From positions 186,001 to 250,000 of the forward strand of contig NZ_JAKWJQ010000001.1 of NCBI RefSeq assembly GCF_022761015.1: a DNA stretch of 64,000 nucleotides, read 5' to 3'. The translations under genes and the position numbers were made by a program. This document shows, one piece after another, positions 34,724-43,397 of this stretch; the first letter of the stretch is position 1; the number at the start of each line of letters is the position of its first letter. The notes beneath the pieces are model-generated. The model was not told where the DNA came from, did no database searches, and saw only the letters and a program-made list of their open reading frames with translations. The DNA comes from Humibacter sp. RRB41. GTDB lineage: Bacteria > Actinomycetota > Actinomycetes > Actinomycetales > Microbacteriaceae.

Positions 34724-35601
34724 GCCCCTCCCCACCAGCCCTCACCCCCGCAGCGATCACCACCCGCCTCCGAGCCGCAGGTTGCGTCTTCGCCGAAGAC
34801 GAGGCAACGGTCCTTCTCGCGGATGCCGCCACCCCCGCCGAACTCGAGTCCCGCGTCGCACGCCGCGTCGCGGGCGAACCGCTGGAGTACATCGTCGGCT
34901 GGGCCGAGTTCTGCGGTCTTCGCGTCAGCGTCGCGCCCGGAGTCTTCGTTCCGAGGCAGCGCACCACTCTCCTTGTGCGCGAGGCGCTGCGGGTCGCGCC
35001 GCGACGTCCCGTCGTGCTCGACCTCTGCTGTGGAGCAGGCGCGATCGGCGCCGCGATCCTCGCCGCTCGATCGGATGCCTCGGTCTACGCCGCCGACATC
35101 GACCCCGCGGCGACGGACTGCGCACGCCGAACCCTCGCCGCCCAGCACAGGTCGAGTAGTGCCGCCGGAGGTGACGCTCACCGCTGGTCGAGTAGCGCCG
35201 CCGAACGCGACGCGTATCGAGACCCCACACCCCCGTATGTCTACACCGGCGACCTCTACTCCCCGCTTCCCGCCTCCCTGAAGGGCACCGTCGACGTCCT
35301 GGCGGTGAACGCTCCGTACGTGCCGACGGACGAGATCGCCTTCATGCCGTCGGAGGCACGAGATCACGAGGCACGTGCGGCACTCGACGGCGGTGCGGAC
35401 GGACTGGCGCTCCACCGGCGGGTGGCGGACGGAGCGCGAGAATGGCTCACGCTCGGCGGTCACCTCCTCATCGAGACGAGCGAGAGGCAGGCATCCGCGA
35501 CGGCGGGCATCCTCGAGCACGCCGGCCTGTCGGTGGCGATCGTGCGCGACGACGAGGTGGACGGCACGGCGGTGATCGGCCGCCTCGGCCCGGCCGGCTG
35601 A
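34720..35601 (+). CDS. PrmC/HemK-like methyltransferase with in-frame repeat insertion
   Basis: 293 residues. SAM motif I is VLDLCCGAGAIGAAIL (about 103-118), the acidic loop is AADIDPAATDCA and the catalytic N-P-P-Y-type motif is NAPYVPT near 195, with Ala in place of the first Pro. It is annotated in related genomes as a putative protein N5-glutamine methyltransferase; a different substrate from release factors is possible given NAPY. Residues about 143-169 (HRSSSAAGGDAHRWSSSAA...) are encoded by two copies of a dispersed palindromic repeat and lie between the SAM-binding part and the catalytic motif. Confidence 0.8.
   Translation: MSPSPPALTPAAITTRLRAAGCVFAEDEATVLLADAATPAELESRVARRVAGEPLEYIVGWAEFCGLRVSVAPGVFVPRQRTTLLVREALRVAPRRPVVLDLCCGAGAIGAAILAARSDASVYAADIDPAATDCARRTLAAQHRSSSAAGGDAHRWSSSAAERDAYRDPTPPYVYTGDLYSPLPASLKGTVDVLAVNAPYVPTDEIAFMPSEARDHEARAALDGGADGLALHRRVADGAREWLTLGGHLLIETSERQASATAGILEHAGLSVAIVRDDEVDGTAVIGRLGPAG
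35150..35224. repeat. Dispersed GGTCGAGTAG repeat inside a gene
   Basis: GGTCGAGTAGTGCCGCCGG at 35150-35168 and GGTCGAGTAGCGCCGCCGA at 35186-35204, the latter running on to GCGTATCGAGACC at 35212-35224. The second copy matches the left arm of the intergenic palindrome at 36668 nearly base for base. It is translated in frame within the PrmC-like gene. Confidence 0.9.
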
Positions 35602-35739
35602 TGCGCGGCGAGTCGGGCAGGGCATGCGGCAGCGCCGACTCCTGGAAAACCGCTCAGACGCGACGGATACAATCGAACCCGGGCATCCGCCGATCCCAGC
35701 GAGCCGGAATGCCGCCATCACCCGCACGAAAGAAGTCAC

Positions 35740-36330
35740 GTGAGCACAGCCGCGTCTCCGCGCGTCAGCCCGGACCGTTTTTGGATCGTCGCCCTCGTGC
35801 GCGCGATCGTCGCTCTCGTCGCCGGCGGCTTCATCACGTTCGACCCCGAGCACTCGGCGCGAGTCGGACTGATCGTGTTCGGGTCCTACGCGCTGGTGGA
35901 GGGCATCGTCGTCGGTCTCGGCGCGCTCCTGCTGAAGGATGCCGTCACCAAGTGGCTGTTCGTGGCGCAGGGAATCCTCGGCGTGATCGTGGGCATCGCG
36001 GCGCTGTCGCTGAACGGCGCCGGCCTCGGCGTGCTGCTCTACGGCGTCAGCGTGTGGGCGCTGCTCACGGGCTTCGCAGAGCTGTACTGCGGCATCCGTA
36101 CTCGCGGTCGATCCGAATCGGCACGCGACTGGATGGTCATCGGCGTGCTCACCGTAGTGCTCGCCCTCGTCTACCTGTTCATCCCGCCCGACGCTCTGCT
36201 CGCCGTCGGACTTTTCGGCGCCTACGCAGTGATCGTCGGCGTCTACGTGGGAATCGGAGCCTTCACCCTCAAGTTCGGCCTCGCACACGCGAACACCGAC
36301 GACGAGAACGCATCGGAGAAACACGCGTGA
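35740..36330 (+). CDS. HdeD/DUF308-like membrane protein
   Basis: 196 residues with six short hydrophobic segments and repeated G-x-x-x-G patterns, the layout of HdeD-like DUF308 proteins linked to acid or general stress in enterobacteria. The role here is unknown. The GTG has GAAG about five bases upstream. TACAAT at 35669-35674 may be a -10 element. The stop overlaps the next gene start (GTGA). Confidence 0.8.
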   Translation: MSTAASPRVSPDRFWIVALVRAIVALVAGGFITFDPEHSARVGLIVFGSYALVEGIVVGLGALLLKDAVTKWLFVAQGILGVIVGIAALSLNGAGLGVLLYGVSVWALLTGFAELYCGIRTRGRSESARDWMVIGVLTVVLALVYLFIPPDALLAVGLFGAYAVIVGVYVGIGAFTLKFGLAHANTDDENASEKHA

Positions 36331-36659
36331 CCGACGACAACAAGACGCCAGAAGGGCGCAAGCCGAGCCTGCGCGACAGGATGCGTCCGGTCGAGTTCCT
36401 CGGCATCGCCGGCGTGCTCTCGATCTTCGTCTTCCTGATCGTGCTGATGGCGAGCCGCGAGCCGATCCTCGCCCTGATCTTCTTCGGAATCGCATTCATC
36501 GTGACGCTCGTCGTCATCGCCCTTTTCGTGCTCGGACTCAAGCCCGACGACGAGGAGCGACGCGATCTCGCGGAGCAGAACCACGAGCATCCCGAGCTTC
36601 CCGGCGGCACGGACGGCACGGATGCCGGCCCGAAAGCCCCGCGCAACCCGCACGGCTGA
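36327..36659 (+). CDS. Small two-helix membrane protein
   Basis: 110 residues. Charged ends surround two hydrophobic helices at about 22-42 (VEFLGIAGVLSIFVFLIVLM) and 47-70. I do not recognise a named family. The GTG start overlaps the previous stop by four bases, so it is probably translated together with the DUF308 protein. Confidence 0.65.
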   Translation: MTDDNKTPEGRKPSLRDRMRPVEFLGIAGVLSIFVFLIVLMASREPILALIFFGIAFIVTLVVIALFVLGLKPDDEERRDLAEQNHEHPELPGGTDGTDAGPKAPRNPHG

Positions 36660-36667
36660 GCCGCTCC

Positions 36668-36766
36668 CCGCTGGTCGAGTAGCGCCGCCGAAGGCGTCGC
36701 GTATCGAGACCTCTCGAGGGAAGGTCTCGATACGTGTCCGCTTCGCGGGCACTACTCGACCAGCGG
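36668..36766. repeat. 99-base palindromic repeat element
   Basis: The left arm 36668-36711 contains CCGCTGGTCGAGTAG and ends GTATCGAGACC; the right arm 36723-36766 begins GGTCTCGATAC and ends CTACTCGACCAGCGG. The outer 15 and inner 11 bases pair perfectly, with mismatches between. It lies between the convergent small membrane gene and purB, where it could stop transcription from both sides. Same family as 35150 and 47066. Confidence 0.9.
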
Positions 36767-36784
36767 CGGGCGATGCCGCGGCGC

Positions 36785-38176
36785 TTACTCCGCCGGCGGA
36801 AGGTAGTCGACGAGCTGTGACGCGAGCCCGATGTAACCGGCGGGGGTCAGCGCGAGCAGTCGTGCCTTCGCATCCGCCCCGATGTCGAGCGTCTCGACGA
36901 AGACGGCGAGACCCTCCCGGTCCACTCGCTTGCCGCGCGTCAGTTCCTTCAACAGTGCGTACGGGTCGCTGATCGACGAACGTCCAGCGACGACCTCTGC
37001 GCGGATCACGGTCTGGATCGCCTCGGCGAGCACCTCCCAGTTGGCGTCGAGATCGGCGGCGAGGGCATCCTCGTTGATCGCGATCTCGTCGAGTCCGCGA
37101 CGGATGTTGTCGAGCGCCAGCAACGAATGCCCGAGGCCGACGCCGATGTTGCGCTGGGTCGTCGAGTCGGTGAGATCGCGCTGCAGACGGCTGGTGACGA
37201 GCGTGGATGCCAGCGAGTCCAGCACCGCGCTGGAGAGTTCGAAGTTCGCCTCGGCGTTCTCGAAGCGGATCGGGTTGATCTTGTGCGGCATTGTCGACGA
37301 CCCTGTTGCACCGGCCTGCGGAATCTGCCTGAAGTAGCCGAGCGAGATGTAGGTCCAGACATCCGTCGCCAGGTTGTGCAGAATGCGGTTCGCGTGCGCA
37401 ACGCGGCCGTAGAGCTCGGCCTGCCAGTCGTGCGATTCGATCTGCGTGGTGAGCGGGTTCCAGGTGAGGCCGAGCGAGGAGACGAACTCCTGCGAGATCG
37501 CCGGCCAGTCGGCGCTCGGGTCGGCGGCGAGATGCGCCGAGAACGTGCCGGTGGCGCCGCTGAACTTGCCCAGATACTCGCTCGCATCGACCAGGGACGC
37601 CACCCGCTCCAGCCGGTACACGAACACCGCGAGCTCCCTGCCCATGGTGGTCGGCGTCGCCGGTTGGCCGTGCGTGTGGGCGAGCATCGGAACATCCCGC
37701 AGCTCGACCGCGAGATCGCGCAGCGCATCGATCACCGTGCGCAGCTTCGGCAGCCACACCTCGGTCATGGCCTGCTTCACGGTCAGCGCGTACGAGAGGT
37801 TGTTGATGTCTTCGCTCGTGGCGGCGAAGTGGGTCAGCTCGGCGATGGAGTCGAGACCGAGCTCGTGCAGCTTCTCGCGCACCAGGTACTCGACGGCCTT
37901 CACGTCGTGCCGGGTCGTCGCCTCGAGTGTGGCGAGGCGGTCGATCTCGCTCTGACCGAAGTCGGTGACGAGCGCATGCAGAGCGGATGCCTGTGCCTGC
38001 GTGAGCGGCTCGCTCCCGAACATCCTGTGCGACGTCAGGTACAGCAGCCACTCGACCTCGACCTGTACGCGAGCCCTGTTGAGCCCGGCCTCGGAGAGGA
38101 AGTCGCCGAGCTCGACGACGGCGGCCTTGTAGCGGCCGTCGAGCGGGCTGATCGGCTGGGGAGGAAGGGAGGTCAT
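36785..38176 (-). CDS. purB: Adenylosuccinate lyase
   Basis: 463 residues. It splits SAICAR and adenylosuccinate in purine synthesis. Visible marks are ISPLDGRYK at the start, ATTRHDVKAVEYLV, FAATSEDINNLSYAL, AHTHGQPATPTTMG and the flexible signature loop GATGSSTMPHKINPIRFENAE. The length and start agree with the E. coli-like PurB form. AAGGGAGG precedes the ATG, and the start overlaps the phosphatase stop (ATGA). Confidence 0.97.
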   Translation of the reverse strand: MTSLPPQPISPLDGRYKAAVVELGDFLSEAGLNRARVQVEVEWLLYLTSHRMFGSEPLTQAQASALHALVTDFGQSEIDRLATLEATTRHDVKAVEYLVREKLHELGLDSIAELTHFAATSEDINNLSYALTVKQAMTEVWLPKLRTVIDALRDLAVELRDVPMLAHTHGQPATPTTMGRELAVFVYRLERVASLVDASEYLGKFSGATGTFSAHLAADPSADWPAISQEFVSSLGLTWNPLTTQIESHDWQAELYGRVAHANRILHNLATDVWTYISLGYFRQIPQAGATGSSTMPHKINPIRFENAEANFELSSAVLDSLASTLVTSRLQRDLTDSTTQRNIGVGLGHSLLALDNIRRGLDEIAINEDALAADLDANWEVLAEAIQTVIRAEVVAGRSSISDPYALLKELTRGKRVDREGLAVFVETLDIGADAKARLLALTPAGYIGLASQLVDYLPPAE

Positions 38177-38733
38177 GGTCGTCCTTGTTCTTGGGGTGGC
38201 AGGCGCAGGGCCGGTGCCAACTGGGCGAGCAGGGCGCGGTTCGCGCGCTCGATCATGCCGAGCACGGCCGCGAACATCGTGTGGTCCGAGTAATAAGGGT
38301 CTGGCACATCCAGTGAATCGGAGCGCGGCGACTCGAAGCTGCGCAGAAGCTGCACCTTGCTGCGGTCGATGTCGTTCGTCGCCCATGCCTTCAGAATGCG
38401 TTCGTGGCTGCGATCCAATGCGACCACGAGGTCGAGGCGGTCGAACCAGCCGGAGTCGAACTGCCGTGCGCGGTGAGTCGACCCGTCGTATCCGTGGGCG
38501 TGCAGCACTTCCAGCGCGCGCGGGTCGGCCTGCTCGCCGACGTGCCAGTCGCCGGTTCCCGCGGAGGAGACCTGCACACGGTCGCCGAGTCCGGCATCCT
38601 CGGCCAGCTGCCGGAACACCACCTCGGCGATGGGCGAGCGGCAGATGTTGCCGCTGCAGACGAAGCAGATTCGGAATCGCGACGGCTCGCGAAGGGAATC
38701 CTGCGCCTCCAGCGAATCGGGCGCGAAGGTCAT
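38173..38733 (-). CDS. Low-molecular-weight protein-tyrosine phosphatase
   Basis: 186 residues. The P-loop C-x5-R is CSGNICRS at about 25-32 (ICFVCSGNICRSPIAE) and the general acid is in VPDPYYSD (D-P-Y-Y, near 145). Such enzymes remove phosphate from tyrosines, often in capsule or exopolysaccharide control. It is encoded directly upstream of purB with overlap, probably only a shared transcript. Confidence 0.92.
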   Translation of the reverse strand: MTFAPDSLEAQDSLREPSRFRICFVCSGNICRSPIAEVVFRQLAEDAGLGDRVQVSSAGTGDWHVGEQADPRALEVLHAHGYDGSTHRARQFDSGWFDRLDLVVALDRSHERILKAWATNDIDRSKVQLLRSFESPRSDSLDVPDPYYSDHTMFAAVLGMIERANRALLAQLAPALRLPPQEQGRP

Positions 38734-38860
38734 GACTCCATTCTGCTGCAGTGCGGTGCCCCGCGACTCCCCTCCACAGGCGACGGATCCGGTGAATTGT
38801 GCGCAAACGACCCGATCTCATGCCCACGACCTCACGATCGTCGCCAAGCTGATGCCGTCG

Positions 38861-38872
38861 AAGGAGGTGATC
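38861..38872 (+). promoter_or_regulatory. Perfect extended Shine-Dalgarno sequence before a CTG codon
   Basis: AAGGAGGTGATC is fully complementary to the 3' end of 16S rRNA. The only codon in the downstream reading frame at the right distance (seven bases from GGAGG) is CTG at 38875; no ATG, GTG or TTG is placed to use it. This decides the start of the following gene. Confidence 0.65.
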
Positions 38873-38874
38873 GT

Positions 38875-39183
38875 CTGCACCAGACGACCTTGCACACGGC
38901 CCAAGCGGCGGTGCGATACGTGCGTTCGGAGCTCACCGCGGCAACCGCTCAGATTCCGGATGCCTCGCAGCTCGGCTGGCGATCCAGCGCGGAGCGGCTC
39001 TTCGAAACGAGACTCGACGAGCTGTCCGGCCTGCTGAAAGACGCGATCGCTGCGTTGGATCTTGCTGACCAGGACCTGAGCGCTCAGCTCGTTCGGGTCC
39101 AGAACGATCAGAACCAGCAGAACGAGCGCGAGGCGATGCACAGACAGAACGAACCAGCGGAGGCGAGTGCACGTGTCCGATGA
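38875..39183 (+). CDS. WXG100-like small helical protein, probable CTG start
   Basis: About 102 residues, all predicted helical. The turn LGWRSSAERLFETRLDEL (about 33-50) resembles the W-x-G type bend of ESAT-6-like proteins, with W-R-S in place of W-x-G and the usual A-x-x-F after it. The tail is rich in Gln and Asn. It overlaps the next gene by eleven bases, so the two are coupled. GTG 38911 is the conventional alternative start but has no ribosome-binding site. Likely a secretion or chaperone partner of the next protein. Confidence 0.55.
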   Translation: MHQTTLHTAQAAVRYVRSELTAATAQIPDASQLGWRSSAERLFETRLDELSGLLKDAIAALDLADQDLSAQLVRVQNDQNQQNEREAMHRQNEPAEASARVR

Positions 39184-40564
39184 CATCGTCATCTCGGGTG
39201 GTGGCAGCACCGAGGTGGCCCCGGATGCGCTGTTGACGGCCGAGCGCACGCTCGCAGCCCTCGCAGGCATCCTGGCCGACCTCATCGGGGAGCTGTCTCC
39301 TGCGCAGGGGCTGGTCGTCGCACCCGACACCGCGCGACTGGTGGGTGCCGCCGCGTCGCGCATCGGGTCCGCGTCCGCCCAGTCGCGAGAGTTGTCTCGC
39401 AGCCTGAACGATGCCGCGGAGCGCTACGGCGCGGCCGAGCGTGGGGCGAACTCGTTCCTCACCGGCCTGAGCGAGGTGGCGGGGTGGGCGCTCGGCGGCC
39501 TTGCGCCGCTCGCCGCACTGGCGGCGCTGGCGGCGTTGCCGGGCATCCTGACCGCCGCGGCCGCGACGCTCGGCGTCGGGTCGATCGCGACGGGGTCCCC
39601 GCAGGCGTTCCTACGGGATGTCGGCGGGCTGCTGAAGAGCAAGGCCGGCATCCTGCGCGATCCCCGCATGGTCTCGCTGATCCGGCTTGCGGTGTCGGCC
39701 GCGGACGACACGATGCTCGGTGCGGCAGGCATCCCGTTGCCGGTGGCGCGACTGCTCGACGATCGGCGCACGGGGGTCTTCGGACTGCACGGCGCGACGA
39801 CGGCTGTGGTCGGGGGCGCTTCCCTCTTCGGTGCGTTCGAAGACACGCCAGTGCACGTCGAGCAGTCGGGCACCGTTCAGACGGCCCCGCCTGCCGGCTA
39901 CGAGGAGATCGCCCAGCGCATCCCGCCGTCCCGCACCGACGCGCCGCAGATACGCGTCGAGCACTACGACGGCGCGGACGGCAAGCCCGTCTACATGGTT
40001 TACGTCGGCGGAACAGTAGATACGAGTGCGGTCGCCGGCGACGAGCCGTTCGATCTCACGAGCGATCTGACCGGTGTGGCAGGGCTCGGCCCCGCCTCGC
40101 TGCGCGCGACGGAACTCGCCATGCAGCAGGCGGGCGTGCAGCAAGGCGACACGGTGATCCCGGTCGGGTACTCGCAGGGCGGCATCGTGGCCACGAGCAT
40201 CGCGACGTCGGGGCAGTACCACGTGCCGACTCTCGTCACCTTCGGTTCGCCGACCGCGGGCATCGACGTGCCGTCGTCGACCGTCGACGTCGCTGTCGAG
40301 CACACCGACGACCTCGTGCCTGCGCTCGGCGGCGAGCCGCGAGAGTTCGACAACGGCGGAGGCGACCGTATCGTGGTCAGCAGGCAGACCTTCAGCGGCG
40401 AGATCCCTGAGGGGTCGTCGCCGATCGACGCTCATCTCATGAGCGAATACACGATCACCGCGCACCGCATGGATGCGTCGACCGACCCGCGACTGGCTTC
40501 CGCGCTCGCCGCACTTCCGGCCGGCGGCGGAGACGCGAACCTGTATAGGGGCATCCGTGACTGA
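39173..40564 (+). CDS. Large protein with ESX-like helical N-terminus and alpha/beta hydrolase domain
   Basis: 463 residues. The first 110 are helical and Ala-rich, like the amino domains of type VII secretion substrates. A hydrophobic stretch (about 102-135) follows. The carboxyl half is an alpha/beta hydrolase: GGTVDTSA, nucleophile serine in VGYSQGGIVATS, FGSPTAGID, acid in EHTDDLVP and His in DAHLMSEY. A secreted or surface lipase/esterase is possible. GTG 39173 is used because GGAGG is nine bases upstream. No T7SS core genes are in the window. Confidence 0.7.
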   Translation: MSDDIVISGGGSTEVAPDALLTAERTLAALAGILADLIGELSPAQGLVVAPDTARLVGAAASRIGSASAQSRELSRSLNDAAERYGAAERGANSFLTGLSEVAGWALGGLAPLAALAALAALPGILTAAAATLGVGSIATGSPQAFLRDVGGLLKSKAGILRDPRMVSLIRLAVSAADDTMLGAAGIPLPVARLLDDRRTGVFGLHGATTAVVGGASLFGAFEDTPVHVEQSGTVQTAPPAGYEEIAQRIPPSRTDAPQIRVEHYDGADGKPVYMVYVGGTVDTSAVAGDEPFDLTSDLTGVAGLGPASLRATELAMQQAGVQQGDTVIPVGYSQGGIVATSIATSGQYHVPTLVTFGSPTAGIDVPSSTVDVAVEHTDDLVPALGGEPREFDNGGGDRIVVSRQTFSGEIPEGSSPIDAHLMSEYTITAHRMDASTDPRLASALAALPAGGGDANLYRGIRD

Positions 40565-40588
40565 GCGGGTGTCTGCCTTTGACCTGCC

Positions 40589-40981
40589 TCAGTGGCGCAG
40601 AACGGGCCGGAAGATCAAGCCGAGGATCCAGCTGATGATCGCCAAGATCAGGGCCGCCCAGACGCCGTCCCAGAATCCGTCGACGTGCAGGCCGAAGCCC
40701 ATCGCGTCGCTGATCCACGACACGATCAGCAGCAGGAGCGCATTGACGACCAGGGAGATGAGGCCGAGCGTCAGCACGTAAAGCGGGAACGCCACGATGC
40801 GGATGACAGTGCCCACGATGCCGTTCACCACACCGAAGATCAGCGCGATCAGCAGGTAGGTGAGGAGCAGCGGGAATTCGCCGCCGCTCGGGTCGTACGA
40901 CTTCACGGTCACGCCACTGACGATCAGCGTCGTGAGCCACAGCGCGAACGCGTTGATGATCAGCTTCAGCAGAAACCTCAT
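40589..40981 (-). CDS. Phage-holin-4-like membrane protein (YvlD type)
   Basis: 130 residues, four helices: about 3-22, 37-60, 63-85 and 100-125. MRFLLKLIINAFALWL and the IFGVVNGIVGTVIRIVAFPLYVLTLGL segment are hallmarks of the family. These are chromosomal proteins, not proof of a prophage; the role is unknown, with links to envelope stress in Bacillus. Convergent with the preceding hydrolase gene. Confidence 0.85.
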   Translation of the reverse strand: MRFLLKLIINAFALWLTTLIVSGVTVKSYDPSGGEFPLLLTYLLIALIFGVVNGIVGTVIRIVAFPLYVLTLGLISLVVNALLLLIVSWISDAMGFGLHVDGFWDGVWAALILAIISWILGLIFRPVLRH

Positions 40982-41091
40982 GGGAACAGTGTCTCAGGCG
41001 CCCGGGGCTGTGCCTAGCGTCGGCGGCGCGCGCCGTCCCACTCTGGCCGCACACTCTGCTCGCGGCATATGGAGGCGCGTAAGTTAGCGGT

Positions 41092-42198
41092 GTGGATCTC
41101 CAGAACGTCGACCGGGTACTTCTGCGCCCGGAGATCGCCGCCCTCAACGCTTACGCGCAGGGCCGCACTCCGAGCGACGACGGCTTCAAACTCTCCAGCA
41201 ACGAGAATCCGTTCAATCCGCTTCCCGGAGTACTGGATGCCGTCGCCGCCACCAACGCGCTGAACCGCTACCCCGATGGCGCTGCTCTCGCCCTCCGCGA
41301 TCGTCTCGCCGACCGCTTCGGCGTCGGCACCGCTGAGGTCCACCTCGGCGCGGGGTCGGTCGCCCTGCTCTCCCAGTTCATCAACGCCGCCGCCGGGCCA
41401 GGCGATGAGGTGCTCTACGCGTGGCGGTCGTTCGAGGCGTATCCGGGGCTCGTCGTCGTGTCAGGGGCATCGAGCGTCACGGTGCCGCTGCTGCCCGACG
41501 CACGTCACGACCTCGACGCGATGGCGGCGGCGATCACGGACCGTACGCGCGTCATCATCGTGTGCACACCGAACAACCCGACGGGGCCGATCGTGACGGC
41601 GGCGGAGTTCGAGCGATTCATGGCATCCGTTCCGTCGGACCGGCTCGTGCTGCTCGACGAGGCGTACAGCGAGTTCGTCACCGATCCCGACCGCGTCGAC
41701 GGCCGCACGTTGATCGGGCGCTACCCGAACCTCGTCGTGCTGCGCACGTTCTCGAAGGCGTACGGCCTGGCAGGCCTGCGCATCGGCTACGCGGTCGGAC
41801 CCGAGCGCCTGCTGAATGCAGCGAGGGCGGCAGCGATCCCGATGAGTGTGACCGATAACGCGCAGGCGGCGGCGCTGGCGTCCCTCGAGCGGGAGGATGA
41901 ACTGCTCGCACGTGTTGCCGAGATCGGCGCGCGCCGCGATGCCCTCCGCGACGAGCTCATCGACCAGGGTTGGAACATTCCGACAGCACAGGGCAACTTT
42001 CTCTGGCTCCCGACCGGGGAGAACACGGCCGCCGCGGCAGACGCGTTCTTCGATGCAGGGCTCGCGGTTCGCGCGTTCGCGCCCGACGGCATCCGTATCA
42101 GTGTCGGAGAGCCCGAATCTGTCGAGTCGGTGCTAAAGATCACGAAAGAGCTTGTCGGCACCCTACGGAAGAACCCCCGAACCGGGCAGTTAGGTTAG
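41092..42198 (+). CDS. hisC: Histidinol-phosphate/aromatic aminotransferase
   Basis: 368 residues, PLP fold type [35 protein letters not shown] and the PLP Lys in [16 protein letters not shown] are present. HisC makes histidinol phosphate; close actinobacterial relatives act on aromatic amino acids, and no his genes are nearby. The dehydrogenase complex genes start six bases downstream, which favours a role in amino-acid breakdown, but this is inference. GTG start. Confidence 0.85.
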   Translation: MDLQNVDRVLLRPEIAALNAYAQGRTPSDDGFKLSSNENPFNPLPGVLDAVAATNALNRYPDGAALALRDRLADRFGVGTAEVHLGAGSVALLSQFINAAAGPGDEVLYAWRSFEAYPGLVVVSGASSVTVPLLPDARHDLDAMAAAITDRTRVIIVCTPNNPTGPIVTAAEFERFMASVPSDRLVLLDEAYSEFVTDPDRVDGRTLIGRYPNLVVLRTFSKAYGLAGLRIGYAVGPERLLNAARAAAIPMSVTDNAQAAALASLEREDELLARVAEIGARRDALRDELIDQGWNIPTAQGNFLWLPTGENTAAAADAFFDAGLAVRAFAPDGIRISVGEPESVESVLKITKELVGTLRKNPRTGQLG

Positions 42199-42203
42199 TT
42201 GGG

Positions 42204-43397
42204 ATGTCTGCCACGAACGACCGATTCGCCACGTCCGCTGGACTCTCCGCTGCGACGGTGCAAGTGCTCACCGAAGACGGACGCTTCGAGCCGACGGATG
42301 CCGCGGCCGAGTACCTGCCGTACCTCGATTCGCTGACGGACGACGACTTCCGCCGCTTCTACCGCGACATGGTCGTGGTGCGCGGGTTCGACACCGAGGC
42401 AACCAACCTGCAGCGCCAGGGGCAACTCGCCCTCTGGCCGCCGAGCAGCGGTCAGGAGGCCGCGCAGGTCGGATCTGCGTACGCGGCCAAGCCCCAAGAC
42501 ACGATCTTCCCGTCGTATCGCGAACACGTCGTCGCGACGATCCGCGGTGTCGACCCGCTCGACATCATCCGGGTGATGCGCGGCGTGACCAACAGCGGTT
42601 GGGACCCAACCGACCCCAAGAACGGCAACGTGCGCGTCTACACGCTCGTGCTCGGCACGCAGGCGCTGCACGCGACCGGCTACGCCATGGGTGTGAAGTT
42701 CGACGGCAAGGCCGGGACCGGAAGCGCGCAGTCCGACGAAGCGGTGATCGTCTACTTCGGCGACGGCGCGAGTTCGGAAGGCGACGTCAGCGAGGCGTTC
42801 GTCTTCGCCGGCAGCTATCAGACGCCGCAGGTCTTCTTTCTGCAGAACAACCAGTGGGCCATTTCGGTGCCGGTGAAGACTCAGTCGCGCACTCCTCTCT
42901 ATCTGCGCTCCAGCGGTTTCGGCATTCCGGGAGTGCAGGTCGACGGCAACGACGTGCTGGCCAGCTACGCGGTCACCGCCAAGCAGCTCGACGAAGCGCG
43001 CGCAGGCCACGGCCCGAGCCTGATCGAGGCTGTCACGTACCGCATGGGTGCGCACACCACGAGCGACGATCCGACACGGTACCGCACGTCGGACGAGGAT
43101 GAGCACTGGCGCGGCCGCGACCCGATCGCGCGCATGCGCGCGTTCCTCACCGGTCGCGGTGTCGGCGGTGAATGGTTCGACGCCATCGACGAGGAGGCCG
43201 CCGACTACTCGGCGGACATCCGCCGGCGCACGCTCGAGCTGGTCGCACCGGCGGCCGAGCTCATCTTCGACCACGTCTACTCCGAGCCGCACGCCGGCAT
43301 GGCGGAGCAGCGCGCATGGCTGGAGCGTTACGAGCGCTCCTTCGAAGCGGATGTCCCGGCCGGCTCGACGACTTCGACGCAGGGAGGAGCGGCATGA
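42204..43397 (+). CDS. 2-oxoacid dehydrogenase E1 alpha subunit
   Basis: 397 residues. Thiamine diphosphate-dependent E1 alpha of the branched-chain 2-oxoacid or pyruvate dehydrogenase complex. The TPP/Mg site is GDGASSEGDVSEAFVFAGSY ending in LQNNQWAIS (GDG...NN), and the phosphorylation-loop-like YRMGAHTTSDDPTRYR is present. It is the first of E1 alpha, E1 beta, E2 in one operon; E3 is not in the window. The upstream aminotransferase favours branched-chain substrates. Confidence 0.93.
   Translation: MSATNDRFATSAGLSAATVQVLTEDGRFEPTDAAAEYLPYLDSLTDDDFRRFYRDMVVVRGFDTEATNLQRQGQLALWPPSSGQEAAQVGSAYAAKPQDTIFPSYREHVVATIRGVDPLDIIRVMRGVTNSGWDPTDPKNGNVRVYTLVLGTQALHATGYAMGVKFDGKAGTGSAQSDEAVIVYFGDGASSEGDVSEAFVFAGSYQTPQVFFLQNNQWAISVPVKTQSRTPLYLRSSGFGIPGVQVDGNDVLASYAVTAKQLDEARAGHGPSLIEAVTYRMGAHTTSDDPTRYRTSDEDEHWRGRDPIARMRAFLTGRGVGGEWFDAIDEEAADYSADIRRRTLELVAPAAELIFDHVYSEPHAGMAEQRAWLERYERSFEADVPAGSTTSTQGGAA

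Noticed and set aside
40589-40981. Holin-like gene as sign of a prophage
   Set aside because: The family is a common chromosomal membrane protein and no phage genes are nearby.
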